64,000 nucleotides of DNA from Actinocatenispora comari (GCF_017312725.1 NZ_BOPO01000039.1:1-64000), one strand, 5' to 3'; shown: positions 18,201 to 26,620, numbered from the stretch's first letter. Program-made: numbers and translations. The notes: generated by a model from the sequence alone, not told the origin.

Positions 18201-18313
18201 GTACCGGGTGCGAGCGAGGCGAGGATGAGCGCCCGGTGCGCGTGGTACTTGGAGTTCGGAACGACGACCTCACCGGTCAGTGGCTCGCTCGTCCCGGCGA
18301 CCGACAGATGCAC
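15263..18313 (-). CDS. AroA-like (EPSP synthase fold) / AMP-forming acyl-CoA synthetase fusion
   Basis: A continuous 1016-residue reading frame joining two enzymes. GTG 18313 is preferred (GGGAGG upstream, 4-nt gap), making the first lysine Lys22 as in E. coli AroA; the frame is open to 18391. Residues 1-425 have the EPSP-synthase fold: VVPNSKYHAHRALILASL, LSQWISGLVLLAPF, LPPDIGSAAFGLAAAAI, HARLKESDRASAM, SFNDHRVLMSLAVA. Key changes: the GNAGTxxR loop is TAGSSGTTLYFM (Arg lost), and the C-terminal Lys of the usual KTFPDY segment is replaced (RISYPEF). After a basic linker (RPRRSRGRKAQ), residues about 448-1016 are an adenylate-forming CoA ligase: LLFTSGTSGEPKAA near 668, a GAWGTTETCLG box, FFRTGDLG, GRVKDVINRGGEKV, and NPTGKIQKYLLR near 990-1001. 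Together it likely activates shikimate (or a derivative) as CoA thioester and eliminates a hydroxyl, starting cyclohexanecarboxyl-CoA synthesis. First gene of the operon. Confidence 0.85.
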   Translation of the reverse strand: MHLSVAGTSEPLTGEVVVPNSKYHAHRALILASLAPGTSTVRGLSDAHHVHYTVELLRALGVRVEISGDTFVVHGGGYHPVRETVTAGSSGTTLYFMIGLASLADAPVTVTGQKYFQRRPVAPLLRALTQMGVRLSSADGCPPIQVQPHRPTGGRVQIPGTLSQWISGLVLLAPFATGRTVIEVEGELNERTYLRLTVDMMRRFGLAVDVADDWRTFTVEPDQQPVPATVTLPPDIGSAAFGLAAAAIHPSDVLFRGLTSTAAADTDHPEAELLSIVAGMGLDLDYDAAAGAVRVRHDGSPLAATEVDCRDLPDMLPVLSTMATFARGTTVLRNVGHARLKESDRASAMLQLNRMGGRLELADSTLRVHGVPALTGASMSSFNDHRVLMSLAVAASRAAGRSSLTYPNAYRISYPEFLTAMNGIGIPMSVADGTGTGRPRRSRGRKAQASAQVPISEWVQRWATERPHATAVVDVRPGAMHTHTWQELMEQADRVATLLLDLGVEAGDRVAFQLPNWFEFVVISLATLRIGAVCCPLMPIFREREMAFALRRSRAKVLFVPDTFRGRDHRQEVAALLGAGMSGSAGDAALDAATAGGTPDGSGLDALTDVIVVPASDAGADRLRLPDGGSATWHSYPELLRDVTIDVTRLGAHRPSPDATAQLLFTSGTSGEPKAALMQGRSLTTAALMEVRHLGLGPDDTVYIPSPLAHQTGFLYGMWLAFVLGAPQVIQGQWSSSRALRAMRDHRVSFVQAATPFLADLVKGVEDGDRAPESLRIFVATGAAVPRGLAERATRILGTTVCGAWGTTETCLGTLAAPGDEPAKTWGTDGRALSGITIRIVDGDGRELPAGVEGNFELKSPTFFQGYLDHPEWTAAAFTADGFFRTGDLGIIDESGYIRITGRVKDVINRGGEKVPVSEIEQLLYEHPSVAEVAIVAMPDPRLGERACAFVVPAPHADLDFGAMQKYLNTHQVAKTYWPERLELVDELPRNPTGKIQKYLLRERARTLRPERDGAR

Positions 18314-18451
18314 GTGACCTCCCAACCAACGGCCTGCCAGCGGAGTCGCAGGTTGGCGCGGTGTCGGCGGTCGTATCGACTTGTGCTGCACTCGAACACA
18401 GCCGAGCGGTCGGGAACCCTCGCGCCAGAGGAATCGGTGCTGCGGACTCGC

Positions 18452-18480
18452 CTACGGGCACGTAACCTACGGTTCCGTAG
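18452..18480. promoter_or_regulatory. CTACGG repeat/palindrome operator candidate
   Basis: Three CTACGG half-sites: 18452-18457 and 18467-18472 in direct orientation (15-bp period), and the inverted CCGTAG at 18475-18480, so the last two form CTACGGTTCCGTAG. This lies in the leader region of the AroA/ligase operon, after the end of the regulator gene. The rest of 18314-18630 holds AT-richer sequence (TTATCACTACAATTGG on the minus strand near 18550-18580) suitable for a promoter. The binding protein is unknown. Confidence 0.5.
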
Positions 18481-18602
18481 ATCCGATGGGGAACTTACAC
18501 CCGTCCGGGCGGGTTACCAGGCAGTACGACCAGGTGCCCACTCGGTAACAAGTCTCACACCAATTGTAGTGATAATCGGCGCTCGCCCGGATCGTTGAAC
18601 AT

Positions 18603-18624
18603 CGTCCGCTTCCTCCGGCGGACG
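18603..18624 (-). terminator. Weak hairpin after the RamB/ScfR-like gene
   Basis: CGTCCGC (18603-18609) pairs with GCGGACG (18618-18624) over an 8-nt loop, 6 nt past the regulator stop codon. It would separate the regulator from the downstream AroA/ligase operon, though readthrough is possible. Confidence 0.5.
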
Positions 18625-18630
18625 GCTTGC

Positions 18631-20097
18631 CTACTCCGCGTGCCGGTCCAGGAACGTGTACACGTCGGTCTCGTCCACGCCGGGGAACGTGCCCGGCGGC
18701 AGCGCCGCGAGGATGTGCGAGTGCGCCCGCGCCGACGGCCAGGCGAGCTGGTCCCAGCGGCGGGACAGCTCCGCCGGGGGCCGCCGGCAGCACTCCCCGT
18801 CCGGGCACGCCGACTTCGCCGTGGTGGTCGTCTCCCGGCCGCGGAACCAGCGCGAGTCGGCGTACCGCACGCCGAGCGTGATGGCGAAGTTGCGGTCCCG
18901 GCTGGGGTCCACGTACGCGGCGCACCAGTGCGTGCCGTTCGGCTTGTCGGTGTACTGGTAGTAGATCGAGAACCGGTCCGGCGCGGCGAACACCTGCCGG
19001 CCCGACCAGTACCGGCACATCCGCTGGCCCTCGATCGCGCCGGTGGCGTCGGTCGGGAAGACCAGCCCGTCGTTCGCGTAGGCCTTGTAGATGATCCCGG
19101 ACTCGTCGTTCTTGGTGAAGTGGCAGCGCAGGTCCAGGTGCCGGGTGGCGAGGTTGGTGAACCGGTGCGCGGCCATCTCGTACGAGGTGGCGAACACGTC
19201 CCGCAGGTCCTCCACCGACAGCTCGCGCGCCCGCTTCGCCTGCTGCAGGTAGGGCACCGCGGCCGACTCGGGGATCAGCACCGCGGCGGCGAAGTAGTTC
19301 GCCTCCACCCGCTGCCGCAGGAAGTCGGCGAAGTCGCGGGGCTGGTCGTGGCCGAGCAGGAAGTGGCCGAGGGTCTGCAGCAGCACCGTGCGCGGGGTGT
19401 GCATGCCGAAACTGGCCCGGGCCAGGTAGATGCGCCGGTGCCGCAGATCGGTCACCGACCGCACCGAGTGCGGCAGGTCCGCGACGTAGCGCAGGGTGAA
19501 GCCGGCGTGCGACACCAGCGCCAGCAGCAGGCCCTCGGAGACCGCTCCCCCGCCGTACCCGACCGCCTCCAGCGACTGGGCGGCGAGCCGTTCGATGCCG
19601 GCGAAGTAGTTGTCCCGCTCGCGCATCTCGGTGCGCAGCGCCGCGTTCGCGATCCGCGCCTCCTCCGGGGTACCGGTCGGGCGCGCGTCGCGGCGCTTGA
19701 GCTCGCCGTACAGGGCGACGAGGTGTTCCAGCACGTCGGTGGGCACCCGGCGGGAGACGTGCAGCCGGGGCAGGCCGAGCGCGCCGTACAGCGGGTCGCG
19801 CTGGGCGGCGTCGAGCGCGAGTTCGAGCTGGGCGCGCCGGGTCGGCGGCTCGCCGGAGAGCAGGTCGTCGAGGCCACAGCCGAGCTCGCCGGCCAGCGCG
19901 GTGAGCAGCGACAGCTTCGGCTCGACCTTCCCGTTCTCCAGCATCGACAGCGCGGACGGCGAGCGGCCGACCCGCGCGCCGAGCTCGGCGAGGGTCAGCC
20001 CGGCCCGGCCGCGCAGGTGCTTCAACCGCTGGCCGAAGGTCGCAAGATCGAGCTCTGCGGTGAAACTCTGATTTTCTTTCGACTGCAACTTCGGCAT
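18631..20097 (-). CDS. ramB: RamB/ScfR-type short-chain fatty acyl transcriptional regulator
   Basis: A 488-residue regulator with an XRE-type helix-turn-helix at residues about 20-75 (FGQRLKHLRGRAGLTLAELG; SPSALSMLENGKVEPKLSLL), a middle IrrE/ImmA-like (M78) region whose HExxH is degenerate (TLGHFLLGHDQ), and a C-terminal DUF2083 part with paired cysteines (SACPDGECCRRPP). This is the architecture of RamB of Corynebacterium, which represses aceA and acetate genes, and of mycobacterial relatives controlling the glyoxylate and methylcitrate pathways. It is divergent from isocitrate lyase across 205 bp, supporting the same target. Autoregulation is suggested by nested inverted repeats 4 nt upstream of the start codon. 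It also sits directly upstream of the AroA/ligase operon. Confidence 0.85.
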   Translation of the reverse strand: MPKLQSKENQSFTAELDLATFGQRLKHLRGRAGLTLAELGARVGRSPSALSMLENGKVEPKLSLLTALAGELGCGLDDLLSGEPPTRRAQLELALDAAQRDPLYGALGLPRLHVSRRVPTDVLEHLVALYGELKRRDARPTGTPEEARIANAALRTEMRERDNYFAGIERLAAQSLEAVGYGGGAVSEGLLLALVSHAGFTLRYVADLPHSVRSVTDLRHRRIYLARASFGMHTPRTVLLQTLGHFLLGHDQPRDFADFLRQRVEANYFAAAVLIPESAAVPYLQQAKRARELSVEDLRDVFATSYEMAAHRFTNLATRHLDLRCHFTKNDESGIIYKAYANDGLVFPTDATGAIEGQRMCRYWSGRQVFAAPDRFSIYYQYTDKPNGTHWCAAYVDPSRDRNFAITLGVRYADSRWFRGRETTTTAKSACPDGECCRRPPAELSRRWDQLAWPSARAHSHILAALPPGTFPGVDETDVYTFLDRHAE

Positions 20098-20100
20098 CGC

Positions 20101-20134
20101 TTCAGTCTAGCTGAAATTCTGTAGATCTTCAGCT
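20101..20134. promoter_or_regulatory. Nested inverted-repeat operator at ramB-aceA divergent region
   Basis: TTCAG-N5-CTGAA at 20101-20115 shares its right arm with AGCTGAA (20109-20115)/TTCAGCT (20128-20134), giving three half-sites in an AT-richer stretch directly upstream of the regulator start. It probably covers the regulator's promoter. I did not find an obvious AAGTTTGCAAA-type RamB consensus, so the binding factor is inferred only. Confidence 0.5.
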
Positions 20135-20302
20135 CACATTCGGCTGGGGCGACGGCCGCGCGCACCACAGACTCGTCGGTATCGCGAGGCGACGCCCGGC
20201 CAGGTCCGCCGCTCGCCCCGCGGCCGGCGGCCACGCGGCGAGCCCAGCGATGTGCCAGCACCGCGTCGGCGACCATCAGCGCACCTTGCAGGAGGCAGCG
20301 AC

Positions 20303-21679
<1,377 letters not shown>

Positions 21680-21692
21680 CCCATCGACCCGC

Positions 21693-21729
21693 CCGCGGGG
21701 CCGCCGACGTCGCGCCGGCGGCCCCGCGG
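21693..21729 (+). terminator. Terminator of aceA
   Basis: A perfect 14-bp GC stem (21693-21706 with 21716-21729) and a 9-nt loop, 13 nt after the isocitrate lyase stop. Confidence 0.8.
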
Positions 21730-21798
21730 CGTGCGCGAGATGCCGGCGCGGGCGCCGCCGGGGTGCTGTACTGAGCGCACCGACCTCGGGAGGCGAGC

Positions 21799-22539
21799 GT
21801 GCGCGTACTGGGCATCGACATCGGTGGCAGCGGCATCAAGGGCGCGCCGGTCGACGTCGGCACCGGCGAGCTGGCCGGCGAGCGGTACCGGATCGAGACG
21901 CCGCACCCACCGAACCCGGACAACGTCGCCGACGTGGTCGCGCAGCTGGTCCGGCACTTCGAGTGGGACGGCCGGGTCGGCGTCACGTTCCCCGGGGTGG
22001 TCAGCCACGGCGTCATCGGTACCGCGGCCAACCTCGCGCCGTCGTTCGTCGGGGTCGACGCGCACGCCCTGTTCGCCAGGGCGACCGGCCGGCCGGCGAC
22101 GGTACTCAACGACGCGGACGCGGCCGGGGTGGCCGAGATGCGGTTCGGGGCCGGGCGTGGCCGGCCGGGCACCGTCCTGCTGCTCACCTTCGGTACCGGC
22201 ATCGGCAGCGCGCTGTTCGTCGACGGCACCCTGGTGCCCAACACCGAGTTCGGCCACCTGGAGATCAACGGGCACGACGCGGAGAAGCACGCGTCCGCCG
22301 CGGCCCGGGAACGCGACGAGGCGAGCTGGTCGCACTGGGCGCACCACCACGTCCGCCGGTACCTGGACCACGTGGTGGCGCTGCTGTCCCCGGAGCTGGT
22401 GATCATCGGTGGCGGGGTGAGCAAGAAGGCCGACAAGTTCCTGCCGGAACTGGCCGACGTGCCCACCGAGCTGCGGCCGGCCGAGCTGCTCAACGAGGCG
22501 GGCATCGTCGGCGCGGCCCTCGCCGCCGGCAACCACTGA
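21799..22539 (+). CDS. ppgK: Polyphosphate glucokinase
   Basis: A 246-residue ROK-family kinase of the polyphosphate glucokinase type, phosphorylating glucose with inorganic polyphosphate (and often ATP). Typical blocks: [88 protein letters not shown], and the signature [35 protein letters not shown] (given here as segments of about residues 178-212). It lacks the ROK CxCGxxGCxE zinc motif, as expected for this subfamily. Starts with GTG after GGAGG. It is a second glucose kinase besides the one at 8175-9329. Confidence 0.93.
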   Translation: MRVLGIDIGGSGIKGAPVDVGTGELAGERYRIETPHPPNPDNVADVVAQLVRHFEWDGRVGVTFPGVVSHGVIGTAANLAPSFVGVDAHALFARATGRPATVLNDADAAGVAEMRFGAGRGRPGTVLLLTFGTGIGSALFVDGTLVPNTEFGHLEINGHDAEKHASAAARERDEASWSHWAHHHVRRYLDHVVALLSPELVIIGGGVSKKADKFLPELADVPTELRPAELLNEAGIVGAALAAGNH

Positions 22540-22548
22540 CCGCACCAC

Positions 22549-22623
22549 GAGCCCGGCAGGGGCTCCAGCCGTACCCGCGCCGGCCGGCGGAACGGCAGGC
22601 CGCGCGGCCGGCGGGCCGGCGCG
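22549..22623 (+). terminator. Hairpins after ppgK
   Basis: Two structures follow the stop codon: GAGCCC (22549-22554) with GGGCTC (22560-22565), and a long-range stem CGCGCCGGCC (22576-22585) with GGCCGGCGCG (22614-22623). Either could terminate ppgK transcription. Confidence 0.55.
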
Positions 22624-22775
22624 CTGACCCGTCCGGGGTACGCCGTGAGCGTCGGACATACGACACCGGATCGGGTCCGTGCTGACGCTTCGTGTCCGCC
22701 GATCACCCCGTAGGCAGCGCAACGTGTCGCCGTGCCGGTTCGCTCGCCACGGTGGGTGATCGAGGCGACGGTCGG

Positions 22776-22795
22776 GGTGTCCTGCGCAGGACACC
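22776..22795. promoter_or_regulatory. 20-bp perfect palindrome, operator candidate
   Basis: GGTGTCCTGCGCAGGACACC is a perfect 20-bp palindrome in the 354-bp gap between ppgK and the DUF3307-like gene, about 100 bp before the latter's ATG. Apart from this and the ppgK hairpins, the gap (22540-22893) shows no gene. Such a site suggests a dimeric repressor; none is encoded nearby. Confidence 0.6.
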
Positions 22796-22893
22796 GCAGC
22801 ACGGCATCAGCAAGCACGATTGCGCCAGGCGACAAAGTTGCCGCCGATCAGCCCAGCGGGTCACCGGGGACCTGTGGAAGGAGCGCACGCGCC

Positions 22894-23457
22894 ATGCCGA
22901 CCGTCGAAACCGCAGCCGTTGCGGCTGCCACGTACGTGGCGCTGTTCGCCGGCCACCACCTCGGTGACCACCCGCTGCAGAGTCCCGCCGCCGCGGCCGG
23001 CAAGGGTGCCCCGAGCCCGACCGAGCTGTCCCGGGGTGCGAGCCCGTGGCGGGGCTGGAGCTGGTGCCTGCGGCACGTGCTGGTCTACACCGCCGTCCAG
23101 GCGATCTGCCTCGCGCTGGTGGCGATGGTCGCGCCGGTCGGGCTGATCGGTGTGCTGGCCGCGCTGATCGTCTCGGCGAGCAGCCACGCGGTGATCGACC
23201 GGCGCTGGGTGGTGCAGTGGTTCCTCGCGGCGAAACGCGCCGACGACTGGTCGGAGGGACCGTACCTGGTCGACCAGTCGCTGCATCTGGGCCTGCTGCT
23301 GGTCGCCGCGGTGGCCGCCGCGAGCGTCCGGACCCCGGGTGGGCTCGCCGTGGTCGCCTGCGCCGGCGCCGCGCTGGTGGCCGCCGCGCTGGTGGTCGAA
23401 CGCCGCCGGGCCGCGCACGCCACCGCCGCGCCGAGGGCCGTGTCCGCGCACCGCTGA
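22894..23457 (+). CDS. DUF3307-like integral membrane protein
   Basis: A 187-residue membrane protein. The ATG at 22894 has GGAAGGAG about 11 nt upstream; the frame is open further but crosses the palindrome. The N-terminal AGHHLGDHPLQSPAAAAGKG resembles the DUF3307 signature (a His/Asp-Gln motif on the first helix). Four or five hydrophobic helices follow: HVLVYTAVQAICLALVAMVA, LIGVLAALIVSASSHAVID, LHLGLLLVAAVAAASV, and LAVVACAGAALVAAALVV. DUF3307 proteins often occur on actinomycete integrative elements and plasmids, but no mobility gene is visible here. Function unknown; possibly nucleotide-second-messenger or envelope related, unproven. Confidence 0.7.
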   Translation: MPTVETAAVAAATYVALFAGHHLGDHPLQSPAAAAGKGAPSPTELSRGASPWRGWSWCLRHVLVYTAVQAICLALVAMVAPVGLIGVLAALIVSASSHAVIDRRWVVQWFLAAKRADDWSEGPYLVDQSLHLGLLLVAAVAAASVRTPGGLAVVACAGAALVAAALVVERRRAAHATAAPRAVSAHR

Positions 23458-23464
23458 GCCGGCG

Positions 23465-23498
23465 GGCGCCGGCCCCGCACGGGTGCGGGACCGGCGCC
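23465..23498. terminator. Bidirectional terminator between convergent genes
   Basis: A stem of eight plus six base pairs with a single mismatch (23465-23479 against 23484-23498) and a 4-nt loop separates the DUF3307-like gene from the phosphoesterase gene. Confidence 0.75.
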
Positions 23499-23536
23499 GA
23501 CTGCGGCGACCGTACGGCCCGATCGGCCGGACCGGC

Positions 23537-25162
23537 TCAGTGCCGGGTGGCCGCGCCGGTCCTCGGGTCGAGGATCAGTGGCCGGGTGTCCGGCCGGTGC
23601 CGGAAGTCGAGCATCCCGGTCAGGCTGCCCGCCCGGCTGTCGAACGAGTGGTCGCCGATCCGGCCGGTGTACCAGTTGTCCTCGATGAACCGCAGTACCG
23701 AGGTCTGGTCGGTGCGGGTGTGGTCGACGTGGTTGCGCTTCGCGTACGGCGAGAGCACCAGCAGCGGCAGCCGCGGCCCGTAGCCGCACCGGTCGGCGTA
23801 CCCGCCGCTCGACGGCCTGGCGGTACACGCCGCCTGGTCCTGCGCCGAGTCGGCCGAACCGTTGAGCACCGTCGGCGTGACGTGGTCGTACCAGCCGTCG
23901 GAGTCGTCGTAGGCGAGCACCACCGCGGTCGACTTCCACTCCTTCGAGCGCTGCAGTTCGTTCAGGGTCCGGACCACGAACTGCTGCTCGTCCAGCGGAT
24001 CGGAGTAGCCGGCGTGCCCGTCCTGGTACTCGGACGCCTTCAGGAAACTGACCGCGGGCAGGTTGTCCGCCGCGAGGCTCCGATCGAAGTCGGTCAGGTC
24101 GTACTGGTGGTTGGCCTGGTCGGTGTGCCCGATCGCGCGCACCGACGACGGCGGCAGGTGCTTGGGGTTCGACGTCGACTCGTAGTACTGGAACGGCTCG
24201 TGGTGCGGGCTGTAGTCGACGACCTGGGTACCGCCGATGTTGGCGTGCGTGGCGCCGCACACCGCGTACCCGTTGGCCGTGCCGGTCGGCCGGAACCCAC
24301 CCTGGAACCAGCCCCAGGTGACCCCCTTGGCGTTGAGCCGGTCGCCGATGTTGTCGCCGGTCATCACCGCGAGGTTCTCGTCGGCGGTGTGGTTGTGGTC
24401 CGAGCAGTCGTCGAACGCCGGGTCCGGGTCGTTGATGACCGTGCCGACGCCGTCGGCGTCCGGCGAGGCCACCACGTAGGAGTCGGACGTCTTCTCGTGC
24501 GTCACCGGGTCGACCGCGTAGCCCCCGTGCGTCTGGCCGGAGATGAGGTTCAGCGCGCCCGGCGTGGACGGCCCGTAGGTGGTGTTGAACGAGTTGTCGC
24601 TCAGCGAGTACCGCTGGGCGTAGTTCCACATCGCGGTGACCGTGTTGCCGTCGTAGTAGTCCATCACCAGGCCCGGCTCCCCGAACAGCAGCGGCTGCCC
24701 GGTGCACGTGTCGGTCTCGGTGTACTCGACGAACCTGTCGGCCTTCCCGCCGTCGTACGCCTTCTGCTCGGCGCCGTAGCCGTGGTTCTGGTCGCAGGTC
24801 AGCGCCTGCGATCCGGACAGCCGCTTCGGGTCGTACTGGTTCGGGTTGTTCGTCAGCAGCTCGTGCGACAGGCCGTCCACCGACGGGGTGTGCGCCGCGG
24901 CGTGGAACGGGGTGCCGTCGGTGTTCGCCGCGTGCGGGTAGGTGCCGAAGTAGTGGTCGAACGAGATGTTCTCGCCGAAGATCACCACCACGTGCTTGAT
25001 CGGCGTCGCGGTGTGCACCGGACGGTGTCCGTGGCCATGGCCGTTGCCGTGGCCGGCCCAGCTGACCGACGTACCGGCGACCACGGTCACCGCGGCGAGC
25101 GCCGCCGCGGTCACCACCGCCAGCTTGGCACTGCGGGTACGGATGCGGGCTTTCACGCCCAC
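23537..25162 (-). CDS. Secreted phosphoesterase (phospholipase C/acid phosphatase family)
   Basis: A 541-residue exported phosphoesterase of the AcpA/phospholipase C superfamily. A signal peptide spans about residues 1-36 (basic start, long Ala/Val core, ending SVSWAGHG), followed by a His/Gly-rich stretch (GHGNGHGHGH). The family's metal-site opening IKHVVVIFGENISFDHYFGTYP sits at about residues 54-75. Conserved later blocks are TYGPSTPGALNLISGQTHGG, SFLKASEYQDGHAGYSDPLDEQ, VVLAYDDSDGWYDHV, RLPLLVLSPYAKRNHVDHT and VLRFIEDNW. It probably hydrolyses phosphate esters outside the cell; substrate unknown. It lies downstream of efeB on the same strand, 150 nt away. Confidence 0.88.
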   Translation of the reverse strand: MGVKARIRTRSAKLAVVTAAALAAVTVVAGTSVSWAGHGNGHGHGHRPVHTATPIKHVVVIFGENISFDHYFGTYPHAANTDGTPFHAAAHTPSVDGLSHELLTNNPNQYDPKRLSGSQALTCDQNHGYGAEQKAYDGGKADRFVEYTETDTCTGQPLLFGEPGLVMDYYDGNTVTAMWNYAQRYSLSDNSFNTTYGPSTPGALNLISGQTHGGYAVDPVTHEKTSDSYVVASPDADGVGTVINDPDPAFDDCSDHNHTADENLAVMTGDNIGDRLNAKGVTWGWFQGGFRPTGTANGYAVCGATHANIGGTQVVDYSPHHEPFQYYESTSNPKHLPPSSVRAIGHTDQANHQYDLTDFDRSLAADNLPAVSFLKASEYQDGHAGYSDPLDEQQFVVRTLNELQRSKEWKSTAVVLAYDDSDGWYDHVTPTVLNGSADSAQDQAACTARPSSGGYADRCGYGPRLPLLVLSPYAKRNHVDHTRTDQTSVLRFIEDNWYTGRIGDHSFDSRAGSLTGMLDFRHRPDTRPLILDPRTGAATRH

Positions 25163-25297
25163 TCGCCTCCTTGCGCGGAGCGGAAGGCCGGCCGTGCGGC
25201 CGGCGGCGACCCGGCGGTCCGGGTACCGACCGCACTCTGACGGTCGCCGGTGGCCGCCGGCCCAACGCCGGTTGGCCGGCGGGTGAAGAGCCGGTCA

Positions 25298-25310
25298 GTC
25301 CACTGTGGAC
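25298..25310. repeat. Iterated palindrome copy (GTCCACTGTGGAC)
   Basis: One of four TCCACWGTGGA palindromes in the window, this one 2 nt past the efeB stop. Other copies: 1132-1148, 37757-37771 and 55042-55052. In RNA it can fold as a short hairpin. Confidence 0.6.
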
Positions 25311-25312
25311 GA

Positions 25313-26545
25313 TCAGGCCAGCAGGGCGCTGCCGTAGTGGTCGTGGTCGTCGCGCACGCCGGGCAGGGCGAAGAAGTACCCGCCGCCGAACGGCGTGATG
25401 TAGTCGACCAGCGGCTCGTCGATCAGCCGGGTCTGCACCGCCTCGAACTGCGCGGCCAGGTCGCGCTGGTAGCAGACGAACAGCTGCCCCATGTCCAGGT
25501 CGCCCACCGCGTCCACGCCCCGGTCGTAGTTGTACGGCCGGCGCAGCAGGATCGACGACGCCGTCTTCGCCGTCCGCGGGTTCGCCCGCCGGATGTGCGA
25601 GGTCAGCGGGATCGCCGAACCGACCGGGTCCTTCGCGTACTGCGGGGCGTCGTGCTCGTGGGTGCCGTCCAGCGGCGCGCCGTTGTCCCGGCGGCGGCCG
25701 AACAGCAGTTCCTGCTCGGCGGTGGAGATCCGGTCCCAGAACTCCAGCCGCATCCGGATCAGCCGCACCACCTGGTAGCTGCCGCCCCGGGTCCAGGCCG
25801 GCTCGCCGGCTTCCCGGCCCAGCCAGACGACCTGGTCCATCCGGTGCGCGTCGGCGGCGTCCGGGTTGGCCGTACCGTCCTTGAACCCCATCAGGTTGCG
25901 CGGCGTGCCGGACGGGCGCGGCGGCGGCACGAACCCGTCCAGCTTCCAGCGGATCTGCATCGCGCCGCGGGTGGCCCGGGTGACGTCGCGCAGCGCGTGG
26001 ATCACGGTGTCGGGGTTCGGTGCGCAGAACTGCACGCTCAGGTCACCGTGGCACCAGGCCGGATCCAGGTCGTCGTTGGGAAAGGTGCGCATCGGCCGCA
26101 GGTGCGTCGGCCGCCGGTCGCCCAGCCCGTACCGGTGGTCGAACAGCGAGGCGCCGACCCCGACCGTGACGGTGAGCCGGTCCGCCGGTACCTGCGGGCC
26201 GAGGATGCCGGAGTCGTCCGGCGGCGCGGTGATGCCGGGGTTGGGCGGGGTACCGCCGGCGGTCAGGAACCTGGCCCGCCGGGTGATCGTGGTCAGCAGC
26301 TCGGTCAGCTGCGCGCGGTCGGCCGCCAGCACGTCGAACGAGACGAACGTGCTGCGCGCCGGCGCGGCGTCCACGATGCCGGCCTGGTGCGCGCCGTGAA
26401 ACTCGACGTGGTCGGGCTGCGCCGGTTCGTCGGCGTGCGCGTACCGCTGGCTGCCGAGGGTGGCACCGACGCCGGCGACCGCGCCGGCACCGACCCCGAT
26501 CGCCCCGGTCAGCAGCTGCCGGCGGGGCCAGCGGGACTCACTCAT
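25313..26545 (-). CDS. efeB: Dye-decolorizing peroxidase, EfeB type
   Basis: A 410-residue haem peroxidase of the DyP family, EfeB class, acting at the cell exterior with EfeO in iron acquisition (proposed deferrochelatase/peroxidase). The ATG at 26545 has GGAAGGA upstream and yields a twin-arginine signal (SRWPRRQLLTGAIGVGAG, cut near HADE). Diagnostic residues: the GxxDG motif as GFKDGT with the distal Asp, a proximal-haem His in the HEHDAPQY segment or nearby, and a conserved Arg region RRPYNYDRG. It follows efeO by 75 nt on the same strand. Tat export fits cofactor loading in the cytoplasm. Confidence 0.9.
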   Translation of the reverse strand: MSESRWPRRQLLTGAIGVGAGAVAGVGATLGSQRYAHADEPAQPDHVEFHGAHQAGIVDAAPARSTFVSFDVLAADRAQLTELLTTITRRARFLTAGGTPPNPGITAPPDDSGILGPQVPADRLTVTVGVGASLFDHRYGLGDRRPTHLRPMRTFPNDDLDPAWCHGDLSVQFCAPNPDTVIHALRDVTRATRGAMQIRWKLDGFVPPPRPSGTPRNLMGFKDGTANPDAADAHRMDQVVWLGREAGEPAWTRGGSYQVVRLIRMRLEFWDRISTAEQELLFGRRRDNGAPLDGTHEHDAPQYAKDPVGSAIPLTSHIRRANPRTAKTASSILLRRPYNYDRGVDAVGDLDMGQLFVCYQRDLAAQFEAVQTRLIDEPLVDYITPFGGGYFFALPGVRDDHDHYGSALLA

Positions 26546-26620
26546 CGGCGTTCCTTCCTCGTCGCGACCCCGGTGCGGCACGGCACGCGCGCTGCCCGTG
26601 GTCCGCTCGCCGCCGCTGGT

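Noticed and set aside
11056-18313. Part of a polyketide or NRPS cluster
   Set aside because: No PKS, NRPS, ACP or thioesterase genes appear in the window; the operon ends in a hairpin region and borders on housekeeping genes.
11056-18313. Ordinary aromatic-amino-acid aroA locus
   Set aside because: The AroA domain lacks the usual PEP-binding arginine and is fused to a CoA ligase, with acyl-CoA redox genes downstream.
22540-23457. Integrated mobile element around the DUF3307 gene
   Set aside because: No integrase, excisionase, tra gene, tRNA or direct-repeat attachment site was seen nearby.
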